Assembly: GCA_043228905.1 (NCBI GenBank)
Contig: JBHGNT010000001.1
Span: forward strand, 21,390,001 to 21,454,000
DNA: 64,000 nucleotides
Origin: Azolla caroliniana
Lineage: Eukaryota; Polypodiophyta
Direction: 5' to 3'
How positions within the stretch are numbered: position 1 is the first letter of the stretch; each line of letters begins with the position of its first letter. The notes beneath the pieces are model-generated. The model searched no databases. It was not told the origin of the DNA and saw only the letters and a list, made by a program, of their open reading frames with translations. Shown piece by piece: positions 19,366-30,300 of this stretch. Position numbers and translations under genes: made by a program.

Positions 19366-20250
19366 ATGGACAGAGGTATGGGAAGCTCACTACCGACTGA
19401 AAAGCTAGACAAGAGCAATTACGCATCTGGGTCGTACAAGATGCACCAGTACCTACTCGGTCACGGCTAGTGGAGTTATGTCGAAGGAGCTAATGATGTA
19501 GCACCCGATTCGACACACAGAGATTTTTCGGCTTGGGAACAAGCGGCAAGAAGAGTTCTCTATTGCTTTGTGTCCTGTGTGAGCGACCAGCTATTGAGCT
19601 ATATTCGGGATGCTAAGATGCCAAAGGACGCATGGGAGAATCTCAAAAAGATTTTCACCGCAAGCACAACGGCCAAGAAGGTGCAGCTCAAGTAGGAGCT
19701 CAGCAATGTCTGGGAGAAAGATTTGTCTGTGGCTGATTACACGGCCCAAATTAAGGAAATCTATGACTCACTCACCTCCGTCAACGTGAACGTCGAGGAG
19801 GACGAGATGGTGCAAGTGTGCCTTGGTGGGCTAGCGTCCAAGTTCGGAGCTTTCCGAACGGCGGTCTGTATGAGGGAGAATACACCTTTGTTTTTCGAGC
19901 TTCAATCGATATTGCTCGTAGAGGAAAACCACGTGGGTGCGTCGACGACTAGGCACGCTGACGGCAAGATGTTGTATACGGAGGAAGATAGACCCCATGG
20001 TCATGGTGGACGAGGCGGATTGGCATGCAATGGAGGCGGCTGACAAGAGTAGAACATGCGGCATAATCGAAATGCCAACAGCAGTTCCGGACCCTCCACA
20101 AGCAGGGGGAGTCATGATGGCGCAGGAAGCCGGCAAGAGAAGGCCGCGTCGAAATGCTAGTATTGTGGCAAGAAAGGCCACAAGGAGAGCGAGTGGTAGA
20201 AAAACAGAGCCAATTCGGACAAAGTTGGATCAAGCTGAAGAGACGTAGAG
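19366..20250 (+). pseudogene. C2 gag
   Basis: Copia Gag from ATG 19366-19368 (MDRGMGSSLPTEKLDKSNYA). An in-frame TAG lies at 19468-19470, and another near 19694 where AAGTAGGAG replaces a Gln codon. The open part 19723-20043 has VNVNVEEDEMVQVCLGGLASKF. The zinc knuckle is at about 20155-20200 (CGKKGHKESEW in a shifted frame). Confidence 0.85.
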
Positions 20251-20320
20251 ATGCGTCACAAATTGCACTACGCAGAAGGCTCTTAACGAGCCGAAAACAA
20301 ATCGGGACCCAGCCTTCGTA

Positions 20321-20960
20321 ATGAAGCATAAGGCCAATTCTATGGTTGTGAACACCTTGAAATCGAGTGAGGTGTGGTATGTTGATTCCAGAGCGTCAAA
20401 TAATATGACAAGTCACGAGGAATGGTTCTTGTACTTGGAGAAACCGGAATCGCAAGGAGTGGTCAAAACGGGAGACGACACTCCGCATACCATCGAACAT
20501 GTCGACAAAGTTCCCCTCAGCCACGTCGGGCAGAAAGGGAAACTCATGAACATGTTGCACGTCCCGACAATAATGAAGAGCCTGGTGTCGGTCGGTCAGA
20601 TCGTCAACTAGGGAATGCAGGTTCGATCACGCATCTCGGCTGCTTCATAGAAGAGGAAGGCAAAGAATCACGTAAGAGCGCCGGGAAGGGAGGATGTTTA
20701 TCCTTGAAACCAACAATGTGGGCACCCCTATGTTTGCGAAAAGGCAGAAGGTCGAGTCGGACATCGACCTGTGGCATAAGCGGTTTGGCCATATTAACTT
20801 CCCGTTGCTTCGTGAAATGCAGATGAAGAACGTTGTATTCGGCTTGCCGAAATTTTGAGGCCGGAATGGCCAAGTCTGAGAAGCTTGCTAGATGGGAAAA
20901 CAACACCGACTTCCATTCCCCAACGAGCGTAATCGTAGTCGAAGTCCATTGGATTTGATC
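20321..20960 (+). pseudogene. C2 protease and GAG-pre-integrase
   Basis: The protease site reads VWYVDSRASNNMTS, with Arg instead of Gly after Asp-Ser, as in C1. The frame stops at 20609-20611; the following GAG-pre-integrase continues in shifted frames (DLWHKRFGHINFPLLREMQ region, 20760-20830). Confidence 0.82.
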
Positions 20961-21700
20961 CATTCAGATGTGTGGGGTCCAGCATAGAACGTGAGTCTCG
21001 GTGGAAGTCGTTACTTTGTAACCTTCATCGACGACTTCACTTGGCACACATGGGCATGCATGATCGCGAAGAAGAGCGAAGTCTTCGCATGTTTCCTGAA
21101 GGTGAAGAGCCTCACGGAAAGGGAAACAAAGGCACAAGATCAAATGCCTACGGTCCAATGGTGGGAAGGAGTACTTCTCCGACTAGTTCACGAGTTATCT
21201 ACAGAAGGAGGGAATTCGGCGTGAATTCTCGTGTAGATATACGCCGGAGCAGAACGGCGTAGCCGAAAGTAAGAATTAGACGATTGAAGAAGCGGCCACA
21301 GCAATGCTTGAAGAGAAGCATATGCCGAAGTTCTATTGGGCCGATGCCGTGAGGACGGCTGTCTATCTGCAGAATCAGACTTCTGCTAATGGAGGAGTGT
21401 CACCAAATGAGCTATATTTCGGAAAGAAGCCGAACTTGACACACTTGAGGATTTTCAGCAGCATCGCATATGTGCATGTGCCGAAGGAGAAAAGGAGGAA
21501 GCTGGTTGTCAAAGCCGTGAAATGTATCTTGGTTGGCTATTTAGATGAGCAGAAGGGGTATAAGCGTTACAACCCCCGAACGAAGGAAGTACGCGTAAGC
21601 CGAGATGTCGTGTTCGACGAGTCCGCTTCGTGGTACCTGCCTTCACCTCCAATACCTCACGACTCCATTCCAAATTCTGAGGAAGAAGTCAGCGAGACTA
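20961..21700 (+). pseudogene. C2 integrase
   Basis: Integrase core: SLGGSRYFVTFIDDFTWHTW, the second acidic position changed to Asn (LRSNGGKEYF), then a stop-containing stretch with the Glu region and AVRTAVYLQNQTSANG. From 21304 one open frame of 345 codons carries the integrase end (ELYFGKKPNLTHLRIFSSI). Confidence 0.85.
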
Positions 21701-22849
21701 AGATGCCTCTGCATGATCAGGAAATTGGAGCTCTGAGAGAGAGTCCAATCTCATTTCGGCTAAGTGGGCCGAATGAAGGGTTGAGCCGAAATGGCCAACC
21801 TATTGAAGAGACGGCGAGTAGTGCAGAGTCAACCATGATGTCCCTACATAATGAACCGAGGAGACGGTTTACGCACAAGAAGAAGGGCAAGAAGAAAATG
21901 CCGAAGTACGATTTCGACAGCGCCAAGTCAATTCGGAGCGAATCTGACATCAATCCGATCGTAAAGGAACCTCCGTGGAAGAGGTCAAAATCGGCCGAAA
22001 AGGTCATGAAATCGGGTAATCATGAATTACGCCGATCTACCCACCTAAAGAACCCCATGAAGAGATATGGGTACAATGAATACATGCTGCACCATTACGC
22101 GTACATGACGCGAGTGGCGGAAGTGTGTGAGCTGGGGAGCTACGCAGAAGTGGTGAAAGACACAAATTGGTGTGCCGCAATGGAGGAAGAGATGTGCGCT
22201 TTAACGCACAATGAGACGTGGGACCTGGTTGACGCACCAAAGGGTGTGAAGCCGATTGGATGTAGGTGGGTGTACAAGGTCAAATACAACACGAACGGCT
22301 CTGTCAACCGATATAAGGCCCGATTAGTTGTGAAAAGCTAAGCGCAAAAGCACAGCGTGGATTACGATCAGACCTTCGCGCCAGTCGCGAAGATGACTAC
22401 CGTGTGTGTCCTACTAGTCATAGCAGTGGCGAAGGGGTGGCATATTAATCAAATGGATGTAAAGAACCCGTTCCTGCAAGGCGATCTTGAGGAACAGGTG
22501 TACATGGTACAGCCTACCGGATTTGTATCCGAACAGAACACTTCGGCACTTTGCCGACTGAAGAAGTCACTTGACGGACTCAAGCAAGCCCCACGAGCTT
22601 GGAACGTAGAGATTATGCAACGGTTGAGTAAGATGGGGTTTTTGACGTTGAAGTCTGACTCTTCATTATTTGTTCGGCAAGGTCAACACGACTTGGTAAG
22701 CCTTCTGTTATATGTTGACGATTTAATCATCGCCGGTGCCGACCTAAACGAAATCCGCTGTGTAAAGTCTCAACTTGTGGCATCATTTGAAATGAAGGAT
22801 CCTAGAGACCTTCATTACTTCCTTGGGATCAAAGTGATCCGTACCCCCG
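21701..22849 (+). pseudogene. C2 linker and reverse transcriptase
   Basis: A Lys/Ser-rich linker leads to the RT: NETWDLVDAPKGVKPIGCRW, a stop at about 22339, then [35 protein letters not shown] and LLLYVDDLIIAGA (active site YVDD intact). The cut is at 22849. The uninterrupted run QGDLEEQVYM here is the reference that shows the clean insertion point in C1. Confidence 0.88.
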
Positions 22850-23299
22850 TGTTGTTCGGTTGACAATTACTACTTTGCCGACACAATATAAGACGAACGT
22901 TCGTACCGAACGTTCTATCAAGAAGTTGTGGTAAGACAAATAGATACGAATTAGTTGTAAACTTATCGGTGATAACAGACACCGAGATTGTGACTTATGT
23001 AAGATAGCTTAGACAGAAGGAAATAGATAACAAGAGCGATTCGGACACAGAGGTTTCCTAACTCGAATTTATATTACTAAATACAACGATAGATTTTTAC
23101 AATGCCTTCGGTTCCTTTTATAGGTAACCCAAAGGTCTTTTCTCATCAAGAAATCCTACTGCCTATAATTATCAAGAATTACAAAAATTCGTAACTAACT
23201 ATATCCTATTCGGCTATCTGTTGAGTCATCAATCTGAACTGTCGATCCGACTCCAAACTTCCTTCTGACTCCGATGCATCCATACTTGTCCGGGTAACA
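22850..23299 (+). mobile_element. LTR-like sequence, orientation uncertain
   Basis: It begins TGTTGTTCGG exactly where C2 stops and ends GGGTAACA, so it has TG..CA ends. On the plus strand it is followed at 23302 by TGGCACGCCCGTGGGCC, which looks like a gypsy primer site and resembles that of element H. On the minus strand it has TATAAAAGG (23117-23125), which would fit the opposite orientation. It also holds a short palindrome GAACGTTCGTACCGAACGTTC split here at about 22894. The neighbouring coiled-coil gene is on the minus strand. Confidence 0.5.
23117..23125 (-). promoter_or_regulatory. TATA-like box
   Basis: TATAAAAGG on the minus strand inside the LTR-like sequence. Confidence 0.4.
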
Positions 23300-23379
23300 C
23301 TTGGCACGCCCGTGGGCCAAGACGTTGTCCGGCGAACCCACGGTAACCCCTTCACTCCTGTTGCTCTAAGGGATGATCT

Positions 23380-25420
23380 TTCTCCAAAGCATCGTCTACG
23401 TCGTCCTACAGAATGTCAAACAATGAGGGTTCCTCTTCTTGTGGTGCCTCGCTGACATCGTCTTCGTCTTCATCTTCGGTGTCCTCGTCGTCGTTTTCCT
23501 AGTGCGCTTCTTTGGTCGATGGACTTGGATTTGCTAAATCCGGTGCTCCGAGTCCACGTGTTTTACTTACTCTTTCGGCTTCGATATTGTCTAACACAAC
23601 GGACGTATCAACATCATGCTTGTCGAATTCTTGCATGATTCGGTTAACTTCTTCTTTGAAATAAGTCGCCATGTCGTATAGGTCTCTAGCAATATCTTCC
23701 TGAACCGTGGTCATTGCTTCCTCCGACATCTTGAGGAAGCCTTTGCCTTGAACTTTTCTATTTTCTTTGTCGGCTCGTAATAGCTGAAGCTCTACAGCTT
23801 GCGCCGACCATGTTGGCCAACCCTTCTCCAACGATTCATTGACCAATTTTAGGGTGTTGAGCCGGTGACGTCTTATGATTCCTGGAACCCTGTTCTGAGT
23901 CATACTTGCCTCAAACTGTGATGTTGCCAATGTTCGTCGTAAATCAGTGATTACCGCATTGGTATCGCCTTCAACCTACATCAGTTTGGCTTGTGCCACT
24001 AACAGGTCAAGTCGCCTTTTCTCGGATACCATTTGAACTTCTGCATATCGCTTTTCTAGCTTCTCTTTCTCCACATTCCAATCGTTCTGCTGCAGAATAA
24101 TTTTTCGGTTGATTTCTTCTATCAGTTTGTCTCTTCCAGCCAATTGTGTTGTAAAACAAGTCTCTTGGATGCTCACATACTCTTCAAGCTCTTCGACTTG
24201 TTCCGCATTTTTCCTTGTAGCCTCCTGTTGTTGGACTATCGGTGTAAATCTTGTATCAAATTATCTTTTTCCTCTAAGCATTTGTCGGCCTCTGTTTTTG
24301 CCGACTTTAATCAATCCTCCATTTCTCTGGATTTGTCTTTGGCCTTTTCTGCCCTAACTTCCACTTCTATTCATGCTTTTTCGGCTTGTTCCCACTTCTG
24401 TTGTAGTTCTGAATCCGAATCCAAAGGTTGGCTTTGTGACTCTAGCTGTAATATCCTCTCTCTCGATTTCTCTAGAACTACTTGTGCTTCCTGCAATTTA
24501 TCCTTCAACTGATGATTTTCTTCCTGCTTTTGTGTATACTGTGCATTAAGCACATCTGCTGCTACTATTGCCATTTTGTATAATTCAGCCATATCCTTGG
24601 CTGGTTTGCTAGCCTTTTCATATTCTCTGTGAACTTCGACCAGTGCCTCATGTAGTGGTGGCATCTGGATGGCTTCACCTTTATTTTTAGCATTTCGCTG
24701 CCGACCAATTCTATCCACTTCTGCTTGTTCATTGGGGTCGACAGCTCCACATAATGACTTTTGGATCATTATTTGATCCCGGTGCTCTTGCGCCATTCTT
24801 TTCGACACTTCTTGGAGTCTTTTATCTAACCATTCTACCAGTTCATATGACGTTCCGAACTCCATAATGGCAGCTAGCTCATGTGCTGTTGCCGAGATGT
24901 CGGAAAAACCAAGTGCCTCTTGCACCATTGCCGTTGATACCTGCCCTTTTTGAATTCGTGACATGTCATCGGGATTGACACGAGGTACTTGTGTGCTTTG
25001 GGAGGCTTGATTGTCGGTTCTTTGTTTCTTCTACGCAGGTTCTTCTTGCTCTGGTCTAGAATATCTTTGGGCCCATTGTTTAACCCTGCGCTGCTTCGGT
25101 GGTTGCTACTCTGTGTTAACTTGTGTCGATTCTTGCTGTTGTGATTGTTACTCGCCTACCGCCTCTTGGTGTTGCATCCTCAGTGGTTGAAACTCAGGCT
25201 ATTGAGTAACCGGTTGCTAGTCAAGTTCGGGTTGTGGTGTTGACTGTTGAGACTGCGTCGACCGTTGTTGTTCGGATTCTTGTTGTTGCCTTGGTTCTAA
25301 TTGCTTGAATTTGGTCTGAGTTGTATCGTCTGGCACCGATTCTTCTTCCCTCCACTCTTCCCGTTGGACTTGTCGTCGGGTTCGGGATGACTGTACCTGA
25401 GGCAGCCTTCGCACCTCTGA
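23380..25420 (-). pseudogene. Unrecognised coiled-coil gene, middle and C-terminal part
   Basis: Continuation of the N-terminal frame at 25421-26074. In order on the minus strand: a Gln/Arg/Ser-rich linker (25217-25414 and on to about 24990, with stops), a helical block MSRIQKGQVSTAMVQEALGF (24371-24964), heptad-rich coiled coil (DKLQEAQVVLEKSRERILQL), more coiled coil at 23976-24176, a block EDIARDLYDMATYFKEEVNR (23499-23930), and after a stop an Asp/Glu-rich tail to about 23380. Total with the N-terminal part is about 900 codons. I do not recognise the family. It may be a TE-borne structural protein or a captured host gene. Confidence 0.6.
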
Positions 25421-26074
25421 TCAGTTTTCCGCCTCTGGAGCCAGAAATAATACCAACAACCAACGAGCAAAAATCGTCTTCATTAGTTTTCCCTTCTGAA
25501 CTCCGTATAGTTGCTCTCTCAGAGCTTTTGCCGACAGTAACCCCCAATCGAAAGCTTTGCCTTCATAAGCGGCGATGATAAATTCGGCCCTCTTTTTGGG
25601 CATACAGTAGAATCTCGGACTAACAAACCCTACTTCCAATAAAAACTTTGCAACTTCATGAGAAAAGACATTCCTACCTCCTTGTGTCTGATACGCTTTG
25701 GTGGAGGGCAAATACTCACCAAAATAGGAACACAATCCTTCTTCTGTGACCTTCTTGACAATGTCGAACCCACCTCTTGGCATCTCCAACGCCGCTCTTA
25801 CCTTCTTATTAGTGATCTTAGAGACATCGATTTCTTCCATTAGAGCTTCAGCGTGCGGGTGCGGCTCTGCTTCTGCGACATTTAAGAATCCTTGTAAATT
25901 ATCGTGAACGAGCCAGCGATGCAAGTCATCAGATACAATAATCGGCATATTGTCGTTGTTGATTGACAGATCGTCGCTCTGTGGTGGCGGTGGAAAACGC
26001 TGTGGGCTATGGCGGAGAAGATCAGAAAACCTGTGACCACAAATATGTTTCTGCTTCTGTGGTGAAACAGACAT
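25421..26074 (-). CDS. Unrecognised gene, N-terminal domain
   Basis: Open frame of 217 codons from ATG 26072-26074; the frame is open further upstream, but that part is copia LTR sequence, so this Met is the more likely start. After a Pro-rich leader (SPQRFPPPPQ) comes a globular domain with DDLHRWLVHDNLQGFLNV, RAALEMPRGGFDIVKKVTEE and FLLEVGFVSPRFYCMPKKRA, ending LLSAKALREQLYGVQKGK. It is followed by a Gln-rich linker and coiled coils. No catalytic motif is visible. The sequence immediately upstream is homologous to the transcribed part of the C8 LTR, so an LTR promoter could drive it. Function unknown. Confidence 0.6.
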   Translation of the reverse strand: MSVSPQKQKHICGHRFSDLLRHSPQRFPPPPQSDDLSINNDNMPIIVSDDLHRWLVHDNLQGFLNVAEAEPHPHAEALMEEIDVSKITNKKVRAALEMPRGGFDIVKKVTEEGLCSYFGEYLPSTKAYQTQGGRNVFSHEVAKFLLEVGFVSPRFYCMPKKRAEFIIAAYEGKAFDWGLLSAKALREQLYGVQKGKLMKTIFARWLLVLFLAPEAEN

Positions 26075-26079
26075 TACAG

Positions 26080-26578
26080 AAATAGGTTTTAAGGAAATGG
26101 TGACCCTAAATGGGGAAAACCATGGGAACAAAGATTCCACTATACACGAGTACAAAACACTGTTACAACCTTCTCTTATACACACAAAGGATAACTTGCA
26201 TAAGTTTCTTGGCAAGTTCGCCAAACTTTGTTGCCACTCTCTCTTCTTTGTCACACTACCCTACGGAGGCTCACACACTATATTGTTCAATGCACATACC
26301 ATGTTTTCCCTAAGTATATTTATACTTATACACTGCATGGGCTATTTACAAATGTAGCCATTACTAGTGTCATTTCTATAATAACAATAATAGTTATTTA
26401 GCCGATTGATCGATTAGTCGGTTTGACTAGTCGACCCCAGTGTTGACTATCTAGTCAGCCTGACCAGTTGGTCGTGTCTTCAACTTGGACTCTCCTACTA
26501 TTGACTCTCCCTGTCTTCGACTGTCAGCACTCGACCCGATTAGTCTGTTGCTCCCATAGGAGGGACATATTCCTAACA
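26080..26578 (-). repeat. C8 3' LTR, end lost
   Basis: The minus-strand start TGTTAGGAATATGTCCCTCC equals that of the 5' LTR; homology runs to about 26080 (TTTCCCCATTTAGGG) and then stops. The polypurine stretch AAGGGGGAGTT sits at 26579-26590. Confidence 0.8.
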
Positions 26579-26614
26579 AACTCCCCCTTAACTCCTATGG
26601 GTGGAGTCGGTTAG

Positions 26615-27017
26615 TCATGTCCTTTGTCTACAGATTCTGAGTATGTCCATTTGTAGGTTCTTTGTCAGCATGTCGGATCCATTGTCGTCAATATGGATCT
26701 TCACAAGGGTAAACTCTTCTTCTTCCACTCTCTCCCGCAACCAGTGATACCTTCTTTGTATGGGCTTGGTTCGAGAGTGGTACGCAGTATTCTTTACTAG
26801 ATGTATGGTGCTCTGGGTTGTCACAATGAAGCAAGAACTCCCTTTGCTTCACCCCCAACTCGTTGAGGAAATTTCTCATTCAGATTAGCACTTTGCCGGC
26901 CTCTACCATTGCTATGTACTCTGCCTCTGTGGTCGACAAAGCCACAGACTATTGTAGTCGTGACTGCCACGACATTGATCCCCCTACATAGGTCATTACG
27001 TACCGATGTTGGCATAA
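26615..27017 (-). pseudogene. C8 RNase H
   Basis: Copia RNase H on the minus strand: YVGGSMSWQSRLQ, a stop in place of the next codon, SVALSTTEAEYIAMVEAGK, then a shift, and QSTIHLVKNTAYHSRTK, PIQRRYHWLRERVEEEEF and NGSDMLTKNLQ to the stop at 26615. Stops and a frameshift make it non-functional. Confidence 0.85.
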
Positions 27018-28236
27018 AAGGCCGACTCCTTCCACTTTGTACCCTAGTGTGAACTCGTCCATATAGTTAGGTCTTATTATATAAGCAATAACCTAACATT
27101 GTAAAGAGAGCTTCGCTTGATCATTCTTGTACAGAGTCTCTGAGAAAGAGAGAGAGAGAGAGAGAACATAAATAAAGAGAGCTTCCATTAAAGCTTCATA
27201 TGTGTATCTAACATCTGTCTATATCTTCTTGCCCTCCTTTTGTGTTGTTTTCTGAGCATAGCCGTCAGGTCCTCACATACGTTTCCGTTCATATATGTCC
27301 TTTAACTGGTATCAAAGTGATCCGCGGCTCGGCGGCAACAAATAGCGAAAAAAGCTGAAAGGAAAAAGACCAAGTTAGCAAATCTCACTTTCAAAAGAAT
27401 CATGCAATCAATATCCGGTATAGGAGTTGAGATCCGAAAATTTGACGGCAAAAACTTTGCCCTACGGAAGGAGATGATGCAGGACGTACTGATTATTCGT
27501 AGACTAGTCGAGGTCATTCGACACTCCGAAAAGCCTGCTTCAATGACAGTCGATGAGTGGAGATCAATGGACGAAATCGCACGCTCCACCATTTGAATGC
27601 ACCTAGCAGAAAATGTCTACTTCAGCATGGCAAAAGAGATGACAATGTTCTCATTGTGGGAGAAACTACAAGCCGTGTACGAGAAAAAGTCCTCATCTTC
27701 AAAATTGATTCTAATCAAACAATTGTTCAACATGAAGATGAGAGAGATCGATCTAGCTACATCCCACATCAACACCTTTAGTCTGGTGTTGTCAAAACTT
27801 TCCTCACAAGGGATCAACTTCGAAGAAGAAGTGAAAGCCCTTGCCCTCCTATCGAGATTGCCAACAAGTTTGGAGGTATTCTGCACGACATACACCAATA
27901 GCCGACAAATCCTAAACCTGAATGAAACAATTGGTCAAGTCCTCACCGAGGACATTCGGCGAAAATCGACGGGACCTACCATCGATGAATCGGTAGAAAC
28001 CCATCACTCGACCGAGTCGTTCGACCGATAGAGTCGAACGAGAGAACAAGCTAACAGAACTGGTCGGAATACCAACCAATCAAAAATGAGGGGAGACCGA
28101 CAGCGGTCGAAGTCGAGAACGGGCCGATCAAGCGAATTCTACACACACTGCAAAAAAATTGGCTACAATGTTTCCAACTACTGGTCGATCAAGAGGAAAG
28201 AGAGTGGTCGGCGATCTAAACGAAATCGAGGATGAC
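27018..28236 (+). pseudogene. Copia fragment C9 (LTR end, primer site, gag)
   Basis: Plus-strand piece. An LTR end with TATATAAG near 27076 and a GA run (27149-27163) leads to TGGTATCAAAGTG (27307-27319), a primer-site variant. Gag starts about 27402 with MQSISGIGVEIRKFDGKNF, has a stop at 27594, continues MHLAENVYFSMAKEMTMFSLWE to 28031, and has a damaged zinc knuckle (FYTHCKKIGYNVSNYW). It ends near 28236 against C8 protease on the other strand. Confidence 0.8.
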
Positions 28237-28660
28237 CCGACTATATAGTGTGCCCTCTTTCTGTGCATCTGGCCACTATCAAGTTTCCATGGTAGAACTT
28301 CCACTTGCCATTTCGGAAGCTACCACTTTAGCCTTCATCGTCCAATCTTCTAGTCGATATTAGATTCAATCTGATATCGGGGACATGTCCAACTTCCCTC
28401 AGTATCAATCGACAACCAATCAACGTCATCGGGCACATGCTTCCGATGTTAGCCATCTTGCACTCTCCATGATCTCCCATCTTTACATAGCCATGATCCC
28501 CAGCCATGTAAATCGAAAAACACTCTCTCAACAGAGTTATGTGGAATGATGCACCCGAATCGATTACCCAAGTGCACTCTTCGCTTGCATGATTTGTGCT
28601 TGCCTTCTCACAAATGAATAGGATCTCCTCTACACTCATAGCTACGGCCGATGTGCTCTT
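28237..28660 (-). pseudogene. C8 protease and GAG-pre-integrase start
   Basis: The frame at 28328-28639 has the intact protease site ECTWVIDSGASFHIT, then VKMGDHGECKMANIGSM and GHVPDIRLNLISTRRLDDEG. After a stop the GAG-pre-integrase begins (FYHGNLIVAR) and breaks off at the junction with C9. Confidence 0.87.
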
Positions 28661-29470
28661 TTCATCAAGAATCTTCCTGGGTTCAACATTATTGACGACA
28701 CTCTTGTCCTTCGTGAGATGTCAGTAGTCCTTCTGAAAGTGTCTAGGCTTTCTACAATAGAAGCATGTTAGCTTACCTCTGGACTTGGATCTGGCGTGGG
28801 ACTTTTCTCTCCTTAGTGGACTCCTTTACCGGTTCCTTCCTCAACCGGTATGTTGAGTCAAATTTGACTCCAACTGGGATAGGACACTCTTCTCTTCCTT
28901 CTTGTCTCCTCGTTCAAGATGCTTGTCTTTACCACTTCTAGAGACAAGTTCTCTTCTTGACACGAGGTGTTGAGAGTCACCACCAGGTTCTCCCAGTTGT
29001 CTGGCATGGTACACAATAGTAGGATGGCATGCATTCTATCTTCAAGGGGAAACTTAGTTGCCGCAAGTTGGTTCACATACCTCATTATTGTGCTTACTTG
29101 TTCAACTATGCTTTCCTCGTCCCTGTATTGCAACCTCACAATCTTCCTCATCAGAGACGTTTTATTGAGGGTGTTCTTCCTCTCATATAAGCCTGATAGC
29201 TTCTGCCACATCTCATAGGCATTTGTGTCATTTGCCACATGTTGAATGACACTTACATCGACGCACTATCGGATGGTGGCCACCGCCTTTCTGTTAAGAA
29301 GTTTCCATTCCGACTCTAATACCCCCGTGGGGATTTTTGGTCTGTCGATTGGCTCATATAGGTCTTTGACTATGAGAAGCTCCTCCATCTTTATCTTCCA
29401 GTCCACATAGTTCGGAAAGTGTAGAACTATCGTGCCTGGGAAGCCGCGCACACCTCCTTCCATCTTCAAC
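28661..29470 (-). pseudogene. C8 gag
   Basis: Gag from MEGGVRGFPGTIVLHFPNYV (about 29464), with VDWKIKMEELLIVKDLYEPI, a stop near 29266, then MANDTNAYEMWQKLSGLYER and QVSTIMRYVNQLAATKFPLE to 28858. The zinc knuckle region at about 28730-28780 (CFYCRKPRHFQK) is partly preserved. Confidence 0.85.
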
Positions 29471-29472
29471 CT

Positions 29473-29485
29473 CACTCTAATACCA
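29473..29485 (-). other. C8 primer-binding site
   Basis: TGGTATTAGAGTG on the minus strand, a one-base-changed form of the tRNA-iMet site, 3 bases from the LTR end. Confidence 0.8.
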
Positions 29486-29488
29486 GTT

Positions 29489-30102
29489 TGATGGGATTAG
29501 CTCCCTTCTCAATCGTGAGAAAGACCGACTGTGCAATATGCAATATCATAGAATGACAAAAACACAACAAATACACGAATACACCGTTTTATGTGGAAAC
29601 CCTAAACGGGGAAAACCACGGGAACAGAGATTCCACTATACACAAGAGAGTACAGAAAACAGTTACAATCTTCCCTGATACACATAGAGGATAACCAACT
29701 GAGGGTTCTTAACAAGTTCGCGACACTTTGTTGCCGCTCTCTCTTCTCTGTTACATTACCCTACAGAGGCTCACACACTATACTATTCAATGCGCACACC
29801 ATGTTTGCCCTAAGTGTATTTATACTTATACAATGTATAGGCTATTTACAAATGTAGTCATTGCTAGTGTCATTTCTATAATAACAATAATAGTTATTTA
29901 GCCGATTGATCGACAAGTTGACTCCCGTGTTGATTGTCCAGTAAACCCGACTAGTCAGCCTTATCTTCAACCATCCAATCGGCCTGACTAGTTGGTTGTG
30001 TCTTTGACTTGGACTCTCCTACTATCGACTCTCCATGTCTTCGACTGTCGGCACTCGGCCCGACCAGTCGGTTGCTCCCATAGGAGGGACATATTCCTAA
30101 CA
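29489..30102 (-). repeat. C8 5' LTR
   Basis: About 614 bp on the minus strand, TGTTAGGAATATG to CCCATCA; a TATAAATA box lies at 29817-29824. Confidence 0.82.
29817..29824 (-). promoter_or_regulatory. TATA box of C8 LTR
   Basis: TATAAATA on the minus strand; the same box is present in the 3' LTR near 26315. Confidence 0.6.
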
Positions 30103-30300
30103 CATCTTGTACTCCCAAGATGCAAAGTTGTTTCGGTCCAACTTATCGCTAGGGAGAGAGCTACCCATTTGAGTGTCCATGATGTCGATGATGTTTTCCT
30201 TCTTCTTCTTCTTCTTCTTCCTTATATACGAACTATGTAGTGGCATTACGATAGCGATGAGCCGGTTCTTCTTGAACGTTGGCATATAACACAACACACA
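30103..30300 (-). pseudogene. Copia gag start (fragment C7) interrupted by C8
   Basis: On the minus strand MGSSLPSDKLDRNNFASWEY runs to the C8 insertion point at 30102, resembling the Gag start of C1/C2. A CTT/GAA microsatellite precedes it. The rest of this Gag is not found on the far side of C8. Confidence 0.7.

Larger units (their letters stand above)
18850..22849 (+). mobile_element. Copia element C2, 3'-truncated
   Basis: A plus-strand relative of C1: 5' LTR, tRNA-iMet primer site, gag, protease, integrase and most of RT. It stops inside RT after LGIKVIRTP at 22849, where an LTR-like sequence begins. RNase H and the 3' LTR are absent. Confidence 0.9.
26080..30102 (-). mobile_element. 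Copia element C8, rearranged
   Basis: Minus-strand copia with 5' LTR 29489-30102, primer site variant, gag, protease, then a gap, RNase H and 3' LTR (26080-26578). Between protease (28237) and RNase H (27017) lies a plus-strand fragment of another copia (C9); integrase and RT of C8 are gone. The 3' LTR lacks about its last 90 bp and abuts the coiled-coil gene. Confidence 0.8.
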
